The translations under genes were made by a program, and so were the position numbers. Shown here in pieces: positions 27,645 to 35,792 of a stretch of DNA of 64,000 nucleotides; position 1 is the first letter of the stretch, and every line of letters starts with the position of its first letter. Under the pieces are notes generated by a model. That model saw only the letters and a program-made list of their open reading frames with translations. It ran no database searches and had not been told where the DNA came from. The DNA comes from Micromonospora arborensis (lineage in GTDB: Bacteria; Actinomycetota; Actinomycetes; Mycobacteriales; Micromonosporaceae): contig NZ_PYBV01000005.1 in assembly GCF_003205615.1 (NCBI RefSeq), forward strand, positions 279,506 through 343,505, given 5' to 3'.

Positions 27645-28862
27645 TCACATGAAGTTGCGGGTGTGCAGGGCGGAGAGCGCGGCGGCCTCGTCCGGGCGGA
27701 AACCCAGCCGGACCAGTCGACGCTGGCGGCCCTGGTCCATCGCGTGCTGCAGAGCCTGCACCCGGTCGAAGCCGGCGGACACGTCGTCGGGGTGCCAGCC
27801 ACCCGCCGCGAGCACCACCAGCGCGTCGAAGACGTCCGCGTTGAGGCCCGCAGTGTCGACGAGCGCGTCGTGGCGGCGGTGGATCGCCGCCCGCAGCCGA
27901 TCTCGCAGCAGCGGGTCGAGCTGGGCCTGATGCTCCAGGTGCGCCATGCCGAACACCACGTGCCGGCGCTCGTCCTGCATGGCGAGCCAGCAGACCTGCC
28001 GGGTCACCGGGTCCGGAGCGTTCTGGTGCAGAAACGACAGCAGATCGACGAAACTGCCCTCGCCGAGCACGGAGAGCAGGAACGAGGCCAGCGCGAAGTC
28101 GGACTCCGCGACGAGCGTGAAGAGCGACTGCCGGCCGCCGGCCGACGACGTGCCCAGCTCGGCACCCCGCAGCAGCGCCCGCCGGCTGAACACCTCCATG
28201 TGCCGCGCCTCGTCGGCCATCTGCACGGCGAGAAGCTGCACCACCTCACGGAAGTGCGGGTGGATGCGCCCCACGAACCGGGCCGGCACGACGAGCGCGG
28301 CCTGCTCGTTCTCGACCAGGTAGGTCATCACCTGCACGACCGCGGCCTCGACATCGGCCGGCAGCGCGAACGGATCGTCCCAGGGCACCGCGGTCTGTGG
28401 ATCCCACTGTCGCGCGGCTGCCTGGGCGTACAGGTGCGGAGCGACATCGGCCCACACCAGGTCACGGTCGTCCAGGTCGAACCGGGCCTCGGGACCGCCG
28501 GCTTCGAGCAGCGCGCCCCGGGCGCCGAGCCCCCACCGTGCCGGCGGGCGGCTGCTCAGTGCCGACGGAAGGGCGGGCCCGGCCCGCTCCGCGCCGAACC
28601 AGCGGTCGTCATCCGCCGTACCCCGGACGACCACGGCGACCAGCTCGCTCCGGTCGCCCAGGTCCGGCCATTCGACCCGATGGCCCCGGACACGACACCA
28701 GGCCGGCAGGTGTACGGGAAGCGCCGGGTCGCGCCCGGAAACCGCCAACCGGCCTCCGGGTGGCAGCCCGGCCAGAGCACGTTGGACGAGTAGGTGCGCC
28801 CCCCGGCCGAAGCCGAGGTCGCCGAGGTGGACCTCGACGTCGGCGCCCGGGGCCGCGCTCAC
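27645..28862 (-). CDS. ferritin-like di-iron protein with N-terminal TusA-like segment
   Basis: A 405-residue protein, last gene of a three-gene operon. Residues about 8-66 (VEVHLGDLGFGRGAHLLVQR, LPPGGRLAVSGRDP, LPAWCRVRGH) resemble a TusA/SirA-type small alpha/beta domain but lack its CPxP motif. Residues about 165-340 form a ferritin-like four-helix bundle with a full di-iron set: E184 or E186 (VENEQ), E218-x-x-H221 (DEARH), E268 (LGEGS) and E298-x-x-H301 (DERRH). This pattern fits di-iron oxidases/oxygenases as well as iron-storage proteins. The GTG overlaps the preceding stop by 4 bases. Substrate unknown; redox chemistry coupled to the two upstream proteins is inferred. Confidence 0.72.
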   Translation of the reverse strand: MSAAPGADVEVHLGDLGFGRGAHLLVQRALAGLPPGGRLAVSGRDPALPVHLPAWCRVRGHRVEWPDLGDRSELVAVVVRGTADDDRWFGAERAGPALPSALSSRPPARWGLGARGALLEAGGPEARFDLDDRDLVWADVAPHLYAQAAARQWDPQTAVPWDDPFALPADVEAAVVQVMTYLVENEQAALVVPARFVGRIHPHFREVVQLLAVQMADEARHMEVFSRRALLRGAELGTSSAGGRQSLFTLVAESDFALASFLLSVLGEGSFVDLLSFLHQNAPDPVTRQVCWLAMQDERRHVVFGMAHLEHQAQLDPLLRDRLRAAIHRRHDALVDTAGLNADVFDALVVLAAGGWHPDDVSAGFDRVQALQHAMDQGRQRRLVRLGFRPDEAAALSALHTRNFM

Positions 28863-29704
28863 GGCCGGTAGTCCGTGGCCGTCACCCGCCCGTCGGGCGA
28901 GAAGAAACCGGTGGCGTCGACCGCCCTGGCGAGGAGGTCGTACCCCGAGGTGCGGCCGTCCTTCCAGGCCGTCAGCCCCTCCAGGTCGAGCAGCGGGCGC
29001 ACCTGCGGATCGGCGTACGACATGCCGAGCAGAAGCGTCCCGAAGAGCTGGACCCCGGCGGACTCCGGCTCCCGGACCGTCATGTTGCAGTGGTCGTACC
29101 GGGCGGTCTGCGCGATGATCCGGGTGCCCTCGGGTGGCAGCGTGCCCTCCTTCACGAACGCCAGGTGGTTGGCGTCGATCATGCACGCGGCGTCGACCTC
29201 GCCGGCCACCAGGGCGCGGGCCGCGTCACGCTCGCCGCCGATGTGGTCGCCGTGCAGGCCGACGCCGACGTCGAAACGGCGCACGTCGACCTCGACCCCG
29301 GCCGCCGCGAGGTGACCCAGCGGAATCAGCGTCGCCTGTGGACTGTCGACCGCGCCGACGGCGACCACCATCCCGGCGAGGTCCGCGACCTGCCGCGCCG
29401 GTGAGTCGGCGCGGACCACCACGATCGAGGTGAGGTCCTGGTCGGTGTCGCGCATCGTGAGCGCGCGGACGGCCGTGCCGTTGGCGGCCGCCAGTCGCTC
29501 GGCCCGTAGCCAGGCCAGGGGTGAGTTCCATGCCGCGTCGATCCGCCCGGCGACGAGATCCTCGACCTGGCGCTCGTAGTGCGAGTAGAGCACGAAGTCG
29601 AAGTCCAGGCCGCGTCCGCGCAGCCAGGCGCGGAAGCCCTCCCAGATGGTCACCACCTTGGGGTCGTACGCGACAGCGCCCATCAGGACGGTTGGCGTCG
29701 ACAT
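28859..29704 (-). CDS. PhnD-like substrate-binding protein without signal peptide
   Basis: A 281-residue protein of the type 2 periplasmic-binding fold (PhnD/SsuA/transferrin-like): YDPKVVTIWEGFRAWLRGRG, the pocket motif AAWNSPLAWLRAE, then VDSPQATLIPLGHL and ACMIDANHLAF. There is no signal peptide or lipobox, since the fold begins at residue 6 (VLMGAVAYD). No permease or ATPase gene is nearby. It may therefore bind its ligand in the cytoplasm as carrier, sensor or enzyme, as THI5/NMT1-like relatives do. Start and stop overlap both neighbours (TGATG, GTGA), so its dose is tied to the flavoprotein and di-iron protein. Confidence 0.75.
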   Translation of the reverse strand: MSTPTVLMGAVAYDPKVVTIWEGFRAWLRGRGLDFDFVLYSHYERQVEDLVAGRIDAAWNSPLAWLRAERLAAANGTAVRALTMRDTDQDLTSIVVVRADSPARQVADLAGMVVAVGAVDSPQATLIPLGHLAAAGVEVDVRRFDVGVGLHGDHIGGERDAARALVAGEVDAACMIDANHLAFVKEGTLPPEGTRIIAQTARYDHCNMTVREPESAGVQLFGTLLLGMSYADPQVRPLLDLEGLTAWKDGRTSGYDLLARAVDATGFFSPDGRVTATDYRP

Positions 29705-30873
29705 CAGCGATTGGCCTCGTCGAGCAGCGGCAGCCCGGTGGCTACCCGACCGACGAAGTCATGCAGGGCGTCGGTGGTCGGGGCCATCACCCGGGCTGCG
29801 CGCGAGTCGCGGAAGCGGCGTTCAAGGCCCAACTCCTTGCGGAACGCGCTGCCACCGCAGAGTTGCATCGCGCCATCGGTGACGTCTGCGGCCGTTTCGC
29901 CGCCGAGCGCCTTGACCTGCAGCACCCGCAGCATCGCGTCGTCGCGGCCGGTCTCCAGTGCGGTGAGGGTGTCGCCCAGGAAGGCCCGCAGCGCGTCGGT
30001 GCGGATCATCAGGCGGGCGAGGTCGCGTCGGGTGACGGGCGCGTCGCGGAGGGCGGCCCCGGTGTGCGCGAGGGTCGTCCCGGTGAGGTGCCGGCCGGCC
30101 TCGGCGACCGCGCTGTCGGCGAGGCCGAGACAGAACGCGCCGTTGAGCACCAGGAACCAGGGGAGGACCGCGCCGAGCGCGGTGTCGAGCCCGGCGCCGT
30201 CGGCCGCGAGCATCGCCGCCGACGGGACCCGAAGCCCCTCGGCGGTCATCGGCCGGGAGCCGTTGCCACGCAGGCCGAGCCCGTCGAAATCGCCGGTCAC
30301 GCTCAGGCCGGCGCTGCCGGCCGGCACCAGCCACAGCGTCATCGGACCGGCGTCGCCGGACAGCGGGAGGCTCGACCAGACGTAACTGTCGGTCTCGCCG
30401 GCGGAGGTGACCCAGCTCTTGCGGGCATCGAGGCGGACGCTGCCGTCGTCGGTGACGCTCGCGGTGCCGGTCGGGGACCAGAAGTGGCTGCGCGAGCCGT
30501 ACTCGGAGAAGGCCAGCGTGGTGAGATGACCGCCGGTGGCGATGGCCGTGCGGACCTCGCGCGGGCCGTGCGCCTCGATGACGGCGGTCGCCGCGTAGTG
30601 CATGAGCACCACCATCGCGGTGGAGCCACACTCGGCGGCGAGCCGCTCGATGACCTCGGCGACCGTCCGCATGCCGTGGCCGCTGCCGCCGACCTCGGTT
30701 GAGGAGGCCAGGCCGAGCAGGCCGGCTGCGGCGAGGGCGGCGACACCCTCACGGGGGAAGGTGCCTTCGCGGTCGACGTTCGCGGCCTGCGGGCGGATCA
30801 CCTCGTCGAGGACCGTGCCGAGCCGGTCTGCGACATCGGCGTCGGATGGGGCATTGTCGACAATGGTCGTCAT
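29704..30873 (-). CDS. acyl-CoA dehydrogenase-like flavoprotein
   Basis: A 389-residue protein with the three-part acyl-CoA dehydrogenase fold: N-terminal helices (EVGGSGHGMRTVAEVIERLA), a middle beta domain with SRPMTAEGLRVP, and C-terminal helices with QLCGGSAFRKELGLERRFRD. The usual YEGT segment after the RD motif, which supplies the catalytic glutamate in many members, reads MAPTTDALHDF. It may thus be a flavin-dependent monooxygenase (DszC/SfnC-like) or a nonstandard dehydrogenase. It is first in the operon; the ATG follows GAAGGGA, and a perfect palindrome CATTGTCGACAATG spans codons 4-8. The next gene overlaps by one base. Confidence 0.78.
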   Translation of the reverse strand: MTTIVDNAPSDADVADRLGTVLDEVIRPQAANVDREGTFPREGVAALAAAGLLGLASSTEVGGSGHGMRTVAEVIERLAAECGSTAMVVLMHYAATAVIEAHGPREVRTAIATGGHLTTLAFSEYGSRSHFWSPTGTASVTDDGSVRLDARKSWVTSAGETDSYVWSSLPLSGDAGPMTLWLVPAGSAGLSVTGDFDGLGLRGNGSRPMTAEGLRVPSAAMLAADGAGLDTALGAVLPWFLVLNGAFCLGLADSAVAEAGRHLTGTTLAHTGAALRDAPVTRRDLARLMIRTDALRAFLGDTLTALETGRDDAMLRVLQVKALGGETAADVTDGAMQLCGGSAFRKELGLERRFRDSRAARVMAPTTDALHDFVGRVATGLPLLDEANR

Positions 30874-31038
30874 GCGGGTGTCCCTTCAGTCAGACCGGGT
30901 GGGACCGCCGTCGACACTATCCGAATTGGATGACACCGCGCGAGCGTCGGATTACCGTCTGGAGCGGGTGCCGTCCCGGTGGGGCCGTCCGTGCCCGTCG
31001 TCCCCGTATCCGGAGGCCGAGGGGGCTGGCTGGACTCG

Positions 31039-31551
31039 ATGTTGCTGTTGGGCCGCCGGCAGTTGGCGCTGCACCGTTTGCACCCGTGGCTGATCGAGGT
31101 GAGTCACCGGACGGCCGGCATCGGTCCCGAGAGCCTGGCCTGGTTCGACAACTGCATTCGGATCCTGGAGCCGGTGCCGGCCGTTGTCGCCGCGAAGCTC
31201 GAGGCGATCGCGAAGATGAACGGCGTGGTGACCCTCTTCGCCCGCAGCGAGGCCGCCTCCGGGGCATTCAGCTTCGCCGGTGCCGACCTCGCGGCGTACC
31301 CGCACCTGGTCGCGGCGTTCCGCCAGCCCGCCGCGCCCGCGCCCCGAACCGACCTCTTCGAGCGGGCCCTGCGCAGTCTGCTGAGCGGTCTGCTGCTCGC
31401 CGAGCCGTCCGAGGCGCCTGACGGGCCCGGCGCCCAGGTGGTGTCGGCCGTACCGTCCTCCGGCGTGGCCCCGGCTGGTCTACGTTTCGATGGTGGGGGA
31501 CCGGCGGGTGAGCGTCGACGGGCGACGAGAAGGTCGCGCGTGAGCTGGTGA
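31039..31551 (+). pseudogene. TetR-family regulator remnant lacking its DNA-binding domain
   Basis: The frame encodes about 170 residues that read like the ligand-binding half of a TetR repressor (ALHRLHPWLIEVSHRTAGIG, VVAAKLEAIAKMNGVV). No helix-turn-helix precedes it in any frame before the divergent flavoprotein promoter. The C-terminal 60 residues are low-complexity. It is either a decayed regulator or a free-standing ligand domain; decay is favoured. A GGAGG lies 15 bases before the ATG, so translation is possible. Confidence 0.5.
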
Positions 31552-31561
31552 GAGGTGCGCA

Positions 31562-31921
31562 ATGGCAGATTCTGATCTTGCCGGTCTGCGGGAACGGGCC
31601 GCGAACGGTGACCGGGACGCAATCGACCAGCTCGTCGAGCTTGCCGGCGAACGGGGCGATCTGGCCGAGTTGCGCCAGCTCGCGGAGGATGGCAACGCCG
31701 ACGCGGCGGCCCAACTGGTTGAGCTCGCCAGCGAGCTTGGTGACATGAACGAGCTGCGGCGTCTCGCCGACCGAGGCGACCGGGACGCGGCCGATCAACT
31801 CGTCGAGTTGGCGGCGGAACGGGCCGACGTGGGCGAGCTTCGACGGCTCGCCGACGGGGGCAACCGCGCTGCGGCCGACGTGTTGGCCGAGCTCACCGAA
31901 GAGGAGACCGAGGAAGAGTAG
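31562..31921 (+). CDS. acidic 28-residue helical repeat protein
   Basis: A 119-residue protein made almost entirely of four copies of a 28-residue unit: approximately L-x-x-L-R-x-L-A-x-x-G-(D/N)-x-D-A-A-D-Q-L-V-E-L-A-x-E-x-x-D, ending in a Glu/Thr tail (TEEETEEE). Each unit predicts two helices, so the chain should form a small alpha-solenoid like Sel1 or TPR proteins, suited to protein binding. It is strongly acidic, has no Cys, signal or membrane span, and looks self-contained. GAGAGG precedes the ATG. No function is assigned. Confidence 0.85.
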   Translation: MADSDLAGLRERAANGDRDAIDQLVELAGERGDLAELRQLAEDGNADAAAQLVELASELGDMNELRRLADRGDRDAADQLVELAAERADVGELRRLADGGNRAAADVLAELTEEETEEE

Positions 31922-31943
31922 TCGGCGCGTCACGGCCGACTAC
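31918..31943. terminator. hairpin terminator containing the repeat-protein stop codon
   Basis: Perfect 9-bp arms GTAGTCGGC and GCCGACTAC with an 8-base loop. The TAG stop codon is within the left arm. Confidence 0.6.
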
Positions 31944-32005
31944 CGGGCGGGCGACGGGACGTGGATGCCGCGGCCCACCCGGTGTCAGCGTGGTCGATGG
32001 TCGGG

Positions 32006-32863
32006 TCAGGCCTGCGCCGCCCGGATGGCATCGCGCAGCGGGGTGCTCGGCCGGCCGATCAGCCGGCTGAGGTCGTCGCTGTCGGTCACCAGCTCACCGA
32101 TCGCGATCGAATGGTCGAGCGCGGCGACGAACCCGGCGGTGCCGGCGTCGAGCCCGACGCCCTCCAGGGTCGCGGCCAGCTCGGCGGCCGACAGGTCCTG
32201 GTGGACGACAGTGGTGCCGGTGACCTCCGTGACCGCGTCGGCCAACTCGTCGAAGGTGAACGCGGTGCCGCCCAGTTCGTAGACGGCGTTGCCGTCCTCC
32301 TCGCGGGTCAGCGCCGCCACGGCGGCCCGCGCGTAGTCGGCCCGGGTCGCGGCGGAGACCTTGCTGCCACCGGTGGCACCGAGGATCGTGCCGGACTTCA
32401 GGTACTGCGGCAGCTGGTCGGTGTAGTTCTCGGTGTACCAGCTGTTGCGCAGCACGGTGTAGGCCAACCCCGACGTGGCGAGGACCTCCTCGGTGGCCTT
32501 GTGCTCCGGGGCGAGCGGGTTCGTGGTGGTGTCGGCGTTCAGGATGCTGGTGTAGATCAGGCGCTCGACCCCGGCGAGCTTGGCCGCGTCGATGACCGCG
32601 GTGTGCTGCGCGACGCGCTGGCCGGGAGTGTCACCGGAGATGAGCAACAGGCGGCGTACGCCGGCCACGGCGCCGGGCAGCGTCGACGGGTCGTCGTAGG
32701 TGGCCTTGCGGATCTCGACCCCGCGCGCGGCCAGGTCGGCGGCCTTCTCCGGGGTGCGGACGATGGCGGCGATGTCGGTGGCGAGTACGCCGGTGTCGAG
32801 GAGCTGGTCGATGACCAGACGGCCGAGCCGACCGGTGGCGCCGGTGACGGCATAGGTGGGCAT
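32006..32863 (-). CDS. NAD(P)H-binding quinone reductase, QOR2-like
   Basis: A 285-residue atypical short-chain dehydrogenase of the NmrA/QOR2 type. The nucleotide motif YAVTGATGRLGRLVIDQL is at the N-terminus; VERLIYTSILNAD, YTVLRNSWYTENYTDQL and VYELGGTAFTFDELADAV are typical of YtfG-like quinone reductases. It probably reduces quinones with NADPH during electrophile or oxidative stress. It is divergent from an HxlR regulator of the QorR type, the arrangement described for Corynebacterium qor2-qorR. Confidence 0.88.
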   Translation of the reverse strand: MPTYAVTGATGRLGRLVIDQLLDTGVLATDIAAIVRTPEKAADLAARGVEIRKATYDDPSTLPGAVAGVRRLLLISGDTPGQRVAQHTAVIDAAKLAGVERLIYTSILNADTTTNPLAPEHKATEEVLATSGLAYTVLRNSWYTENYTDQLPQYLKSGTILGATGGSKVSAATRADYARAAVAALTREEDGNAVYELGGTAFTFDELADAVTEVTGTTVVHQDLSAAELAATLEGVGLDAGTAGFVAALDHSIAIGELVTDSDDLSRLIGRPSTPLRDAIRAAQA

Positions 32864-32897
32864 GGGAACCTCCGTTAATGCAGTGGCAGATCTGCAG

Positions 32898-32935
32898 GCA
32901 CTTACGAATCTATAGCACTAGCTCTTGGGTAAGCT
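32898..32935. promoter_or_regulatory. operator candidate in the qor2/HxlR intergenic region
   Basis: CTTAC (32901-32905) and GTAAG (32929-32933) form widely spaced inverted half-sites in an AT-richer 38-base stretch between the divergent genes, placed to overlap both promoters. Confidence 0.4.
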
Positions 32936-32952
32936 TAAGGTAGGCTGGTGAG

Positions 32953-33357
32953 GTGAGCGACAATCCGTCCCAGCACCCGGCGGGGCCTACCCAGGAACTC
33001 GTCAGCGATGTCTTCGCGCGGGGCTGCACCTCCCGTGCCGCCTTCGAGGACGTCACCTCGAAGTGGGCCTCGCTCGCCCTGCTGGCGCTCGGCGAGGGCC
33101 GCTACCGGTTCAACGCGCTGCGTCGCCGTATCGACGGGGTCAGCGAGCGGATGCTCTCGCAGACCCTGCAGACCCTCGAACGCGACGGAATGCTCACCCG
33201 CGAGGTGCTCACCGCGATCCCACCGCGCGTCGAATACTCGCTGACCCCCCTCGGCGCCCGGGTCGCCGAGCAGCTACGCGGCCTCGCCGACCTGCTGGAA
33301 GCCTCGGTGCCCGAGTTGCAGACCGCCCGCGACACCCACGAGCGCGACCGGGCCTAG
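32953..33357 (+). CDS. HxlR-family redox-responsive regulator, QorR-like
   Basis: A 134-residue HxlR winged-helix protein. DVFARGCTSRAAFEDVTSKW holds the single conserved cysteine near the N-terminus used for oxidation sensing in QorR/HypR-type proteins. RYRFNALRRRIDGVSERMLS and QTLQTLERDGMLTREV are the DNA-binding region. GTG start; upstream GGTGAGGTGAGC is a modest ribosome site. It likely represses the divergent quinone reductase until oxidised. Confidence 0.9.
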   Translation: MSDNPSQHPAGPTQELVSDVFARGCTSRAAFEDVTSKWASLALLALGEGRYRFNALRRRIDGVSERMLSQTLQTLERDGMLTREVLTAIPPRVEYSLTPLGARVAEQLRGLADLLEASVPELQTARDTHERDRA

Positions 33358-33379
33358 CTCACGGGCGCGGGGTGCGGCG

Positions 33380-34357
33380 TCAGAGCGGGGCGAGTGCTTT
33401 TGCGATGTTCCGTTCGGCGAGGTCCAGCATCCACTGCCGGTTGGGGAAGTCCGTGGCAGCGATACGCAGTGGTCCCTCGATCAGGGACAACACCTGTGCG
33501 TACCGGTAGAGCTCGAGCCGGTGAGGGTCGAGGTCGACGGGACGCAGTGCCGGGTACGCGTCGCCGAAGCGCAACTGGAGCCAGGCGTGCTCCCACTCGA
33601 CGTCGAAGTACGTCAGGCCTTCAATGTCAATCATGGCGGGTTCGTTGGTGCCCGTGACGAATACGTGGTCTGGTCCCAGCTCGCCGTGTATCAGCCCGTA
33701 CGTCTGCCGTGCGGTGACCGCGCCGCGGAGGTGACGCACGTGGGCGGTGATCCGGCCGTGTGCGTCCGCGAGCCGAGCGTCGCCGGTCGCCACCGTGTCG
33801 AGATGACCGAGCGCCCGGTCCACGATGATGTCCTCCGCGCATCGCCTCGGGGATGCGTCGTCGCGGGCGATGGTCGCGAGCTTGCCGTGGCGCGGGCCGA
33901 GTGTGGTGTGCATGCGGTGCAGGGCGTCACCGAGCGCGGACAGAACCGTGGCGGCTGCGGACGGGTCGCGATCCATCAGCGCCTCGAGCGTCAGGTCACC
34001 GACGTCCTCGACCAGCGCGATGTCGGAGCGGAGGTAGCGGCCGTCGCGGTCGAGCATCAGCAGCCGCGGGATCCGTACGCCCGCAGCGGTGAGCGCCTCA
34101 TGGTTGATGGCGAACAGTTCCGCCCCCGACGCGTCGGTGAACGGGTCGTCTGGGACTGTCGGCGACGGCGGCCAGTAGTTCTCGCCGGCTGCCCACACGT
34201 AGAGGATCACGCTCGTCTGGTCGTCCAGCCGAAGTCGGTAGACACCCTTCTTGCTGCCGCCGGTCAGCCGGTCCAGAGCAGTGAGTCTCCGGGCACTGCC
34301 CAGTTGCTCCGCCACCAGGTCACGCACATCGCCCGGCCGCAGGAAAGCGCGTGTCAT
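33380..34357 (-). CDS. aminoglycoside-phosphotransferase-fold kinase
   Basis: A 325-residue APH/choline-kinase-like protein. The ATP-site lysine region is SVILYVWAAGENYWPP. The catalytic loop is LIHGELGPDHVFV, where the usual HGDxxxxN reads HGExxxxH, and the metal-binding acid follows in AMIDIEGLTYFDVEWE. The catalytic Asp-to-Glu and Asn-to-His changes are shared by many annotated APH-family proteins without demonstrated resistance function. Substrate unknown. The ATG follows GGAGGAG by 6 bases; the AraC gene on the same strand ends 43 bases upstream. Confidence 0.8.
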   Translation of the reverse strand: MTRAFLRPGDVRDLVAEQLGSARRLTALDRLTGGSKKGVYRLRLDDQTSVILYVWAAGENYWPPSPTVPDDPFTDASGAELFAINHEALTAAGVRIPRLLMLDRDGRYLRSDIALVEDVGDLTLEALMDRDPSAAATVLSALGDALHRMHTTLGPRHGKLATIARDDASPRRCAEDIIVDRALGHLDTVATGDARLADAHGRITAHVRHLRGAVTARQTYGLIHGELGPDHVFVTGTNEPAMIDIEGLTYFDVEWEHAWLQLRFGDAYPALRPVDLDPHRLELYRYAQVLSLIEGPLRIAATDFPNRQWMLDLAERNIAKALAPL

Positions 34358-34400
34358 GTCCGTCTCCTCCCGGCACAGGGCGTGCACCACGCGCCACGCC

Positions 34401-35363
34401 TCAGGCGTGCAGCGTCTCGCGCGGCGGCACGCCGTAGCTGGCGTGGTAGCGGGCGGTGAACCTGCTGTGGCTGGCGAAGCCCCATCGACTGGCGATCGCC
34501 GAGACGGTCTCCTGGCGGGGATCGGCCCGTACCAGGTCGTGGTGGGCCCGAGCGAGTCGGATCCGACGCAGGTACGCCATCGGGGTGGTGCCGCGATGAC
34601 GGCGGAAGGCGAGTTGCACCGCCCGCAGGGAGACGCCGGCGGCAGCCGCGATGTCGGCCGCGCTGATGTCCCGGTCGGCGTGCTCCTCCATGAAGGTTAT
34701 CGCTCGTCGCAAGGTGGCGGTGCTGGCGTCGTGTCGATCCGCGGCGGTCGGCTCGGTGAACGCGGTGTTGGGAAAGACGGCGAGCGCCGCGGCGGCGAGC
34801 ATCCGCGCGGCGTTGCCGATCACCAGCGGTTGCGCGCTGGCGATCGGGCTGTTCAGCACGACGTCGGTGACGAAGCTGGTGGTGATGCGCCACTGCCGGG
34901 CGAGCGCCGCGTCGGCGGGACCCAGGTGGGTGAACTGGATCGGACCGGGCCGTCGGGCCGGCGCGGTGGTGGCCACCTGCTCCAGCACTGACAGGTCCAG
35001 CACGCAGATCTCCACCTCGCCGGGTAGCCAGCGTGCGCTGCACGGCTCTCCGGGCTTCGTGACGAGGTAGACGTCGCCGGGTCCGAACCGGTTGGCCGAT
35101 GCGCCGCAGGTGCGGTCGATCCGGGCGGTGCGGGTGTGGGTGATGGCCAGCCCTCCGAGGTTGCTCGCTCGCATGTCGAGTTGCCCCGTGTGGCGGACGG
35201 TCGCCATGGCGAAGGGTCCGGTCTCCACGCTGTGATGGGTGAACCGGTATTTGCTGCTGCTGTGGATGCGCAGTTTCGGGTCATACGCGGTGGACAGGAA
35301 CCCGTGGATGGCCACCGGGTCCCAGCTGTCGAAGTGTCTGGTCTGCACTGTTGATGACGTCAT
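34401..35363 (-). CDS. AraC-family transcriptional regulator
   Basis: A 320-residue regulator. An N-terminal AraC-binding-like domain (about 1-200) precedes the paired HTH of AraC/XylS proteins: ISAADIAAAAGVSLRAVQLA, FRRHRGTTPMAYLRRIRL, and SAIASRWGFASHSRFTARYH with the conserved P near the end. It matches the AraC_binding_2 type that often controls catabolic oxygenases. The target is unknown; the kinase gene downstream may be co-transcribed. The ATG follows CGGAG. Confidence 0.9.
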   Translation of the reverse strand: MTSSTVQTRHFDSWDPVAIHGFLSTAYDPKLRIHSSSKYRFTHHSVETGPFAMATVRHTGQLDMRASNLGGLAITHTRTARIDRTCGASANRFGPGDVYLVTKPGEPCSARWLPGEVEICVLDLSVLEQVATTAPARRPGPIQFTHLGPADAALARQWRITTSFVTDVVLNSPIASAQPLVIGNAARMLAAAALAVFPNTAFTEPTAADRHDASTATLRRAITFMEEHADRDISAADIAAAAGVSLRAVQLAFRRHRGTTPMAYLRRIRLARAHHDLVRADPRQETVSAIASRWGFASHSRFTARYHASYGVPPRETLHA

Positions 35364-35792
35364 CCGCTGTCTCCGTCCGGTGAAGGTGCCGCCGGGTGAT
35401 GGAACGGGACCGGTGGCGAGATCGGGACGTGCCGGGGTGCTCGGCGGTGACCCGCAGATTGCTGGCCGGCGGTGTGGTGCGGTGGAACGTCGCGAGCGGG
35501 ACGGCAGCGACCGGTCGGGGTGGCGTCGTAGCTGGCCTGATCGGTGAAGGGAACGCGTACGCAATATCTGTCGATGGGAATGTCACCATACGACAACCGT
35601 CGTCGGCCGTCCCACGAACAGCAGGGGTGTGTCGGCAGGTCGACTTCGCTTTCCGACTAGCGCGCCGGCTGACTCTGCGCCTTCGGGCCTAGCCATCTTC
35701 GCGGTGGACAGCGAAATCTTGTTCACGTTAACCCGGAAGTCGGGGGGCGACCGGGCTACCGCCGAGTGACTGGCCTGAGGAGGGGGTAAACC
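35364..35792. other. divergent intergenic region without a gene
   Basis: No frame with a ribosome site was found. The right end has an AT-richer segment (AATCTTGTTCACGTTAACCC, around 35710) that is probably promoter for the following gene. Confidence 0.5.

Noticed and set aside
33380..34357. Antibiotic resistance gene
   Set aside because: The APH fold is clear but the catalytic loop is HGExxxxH, not HGDxxxxN, and no resistance context is present; called only as a kinase-fold protein.
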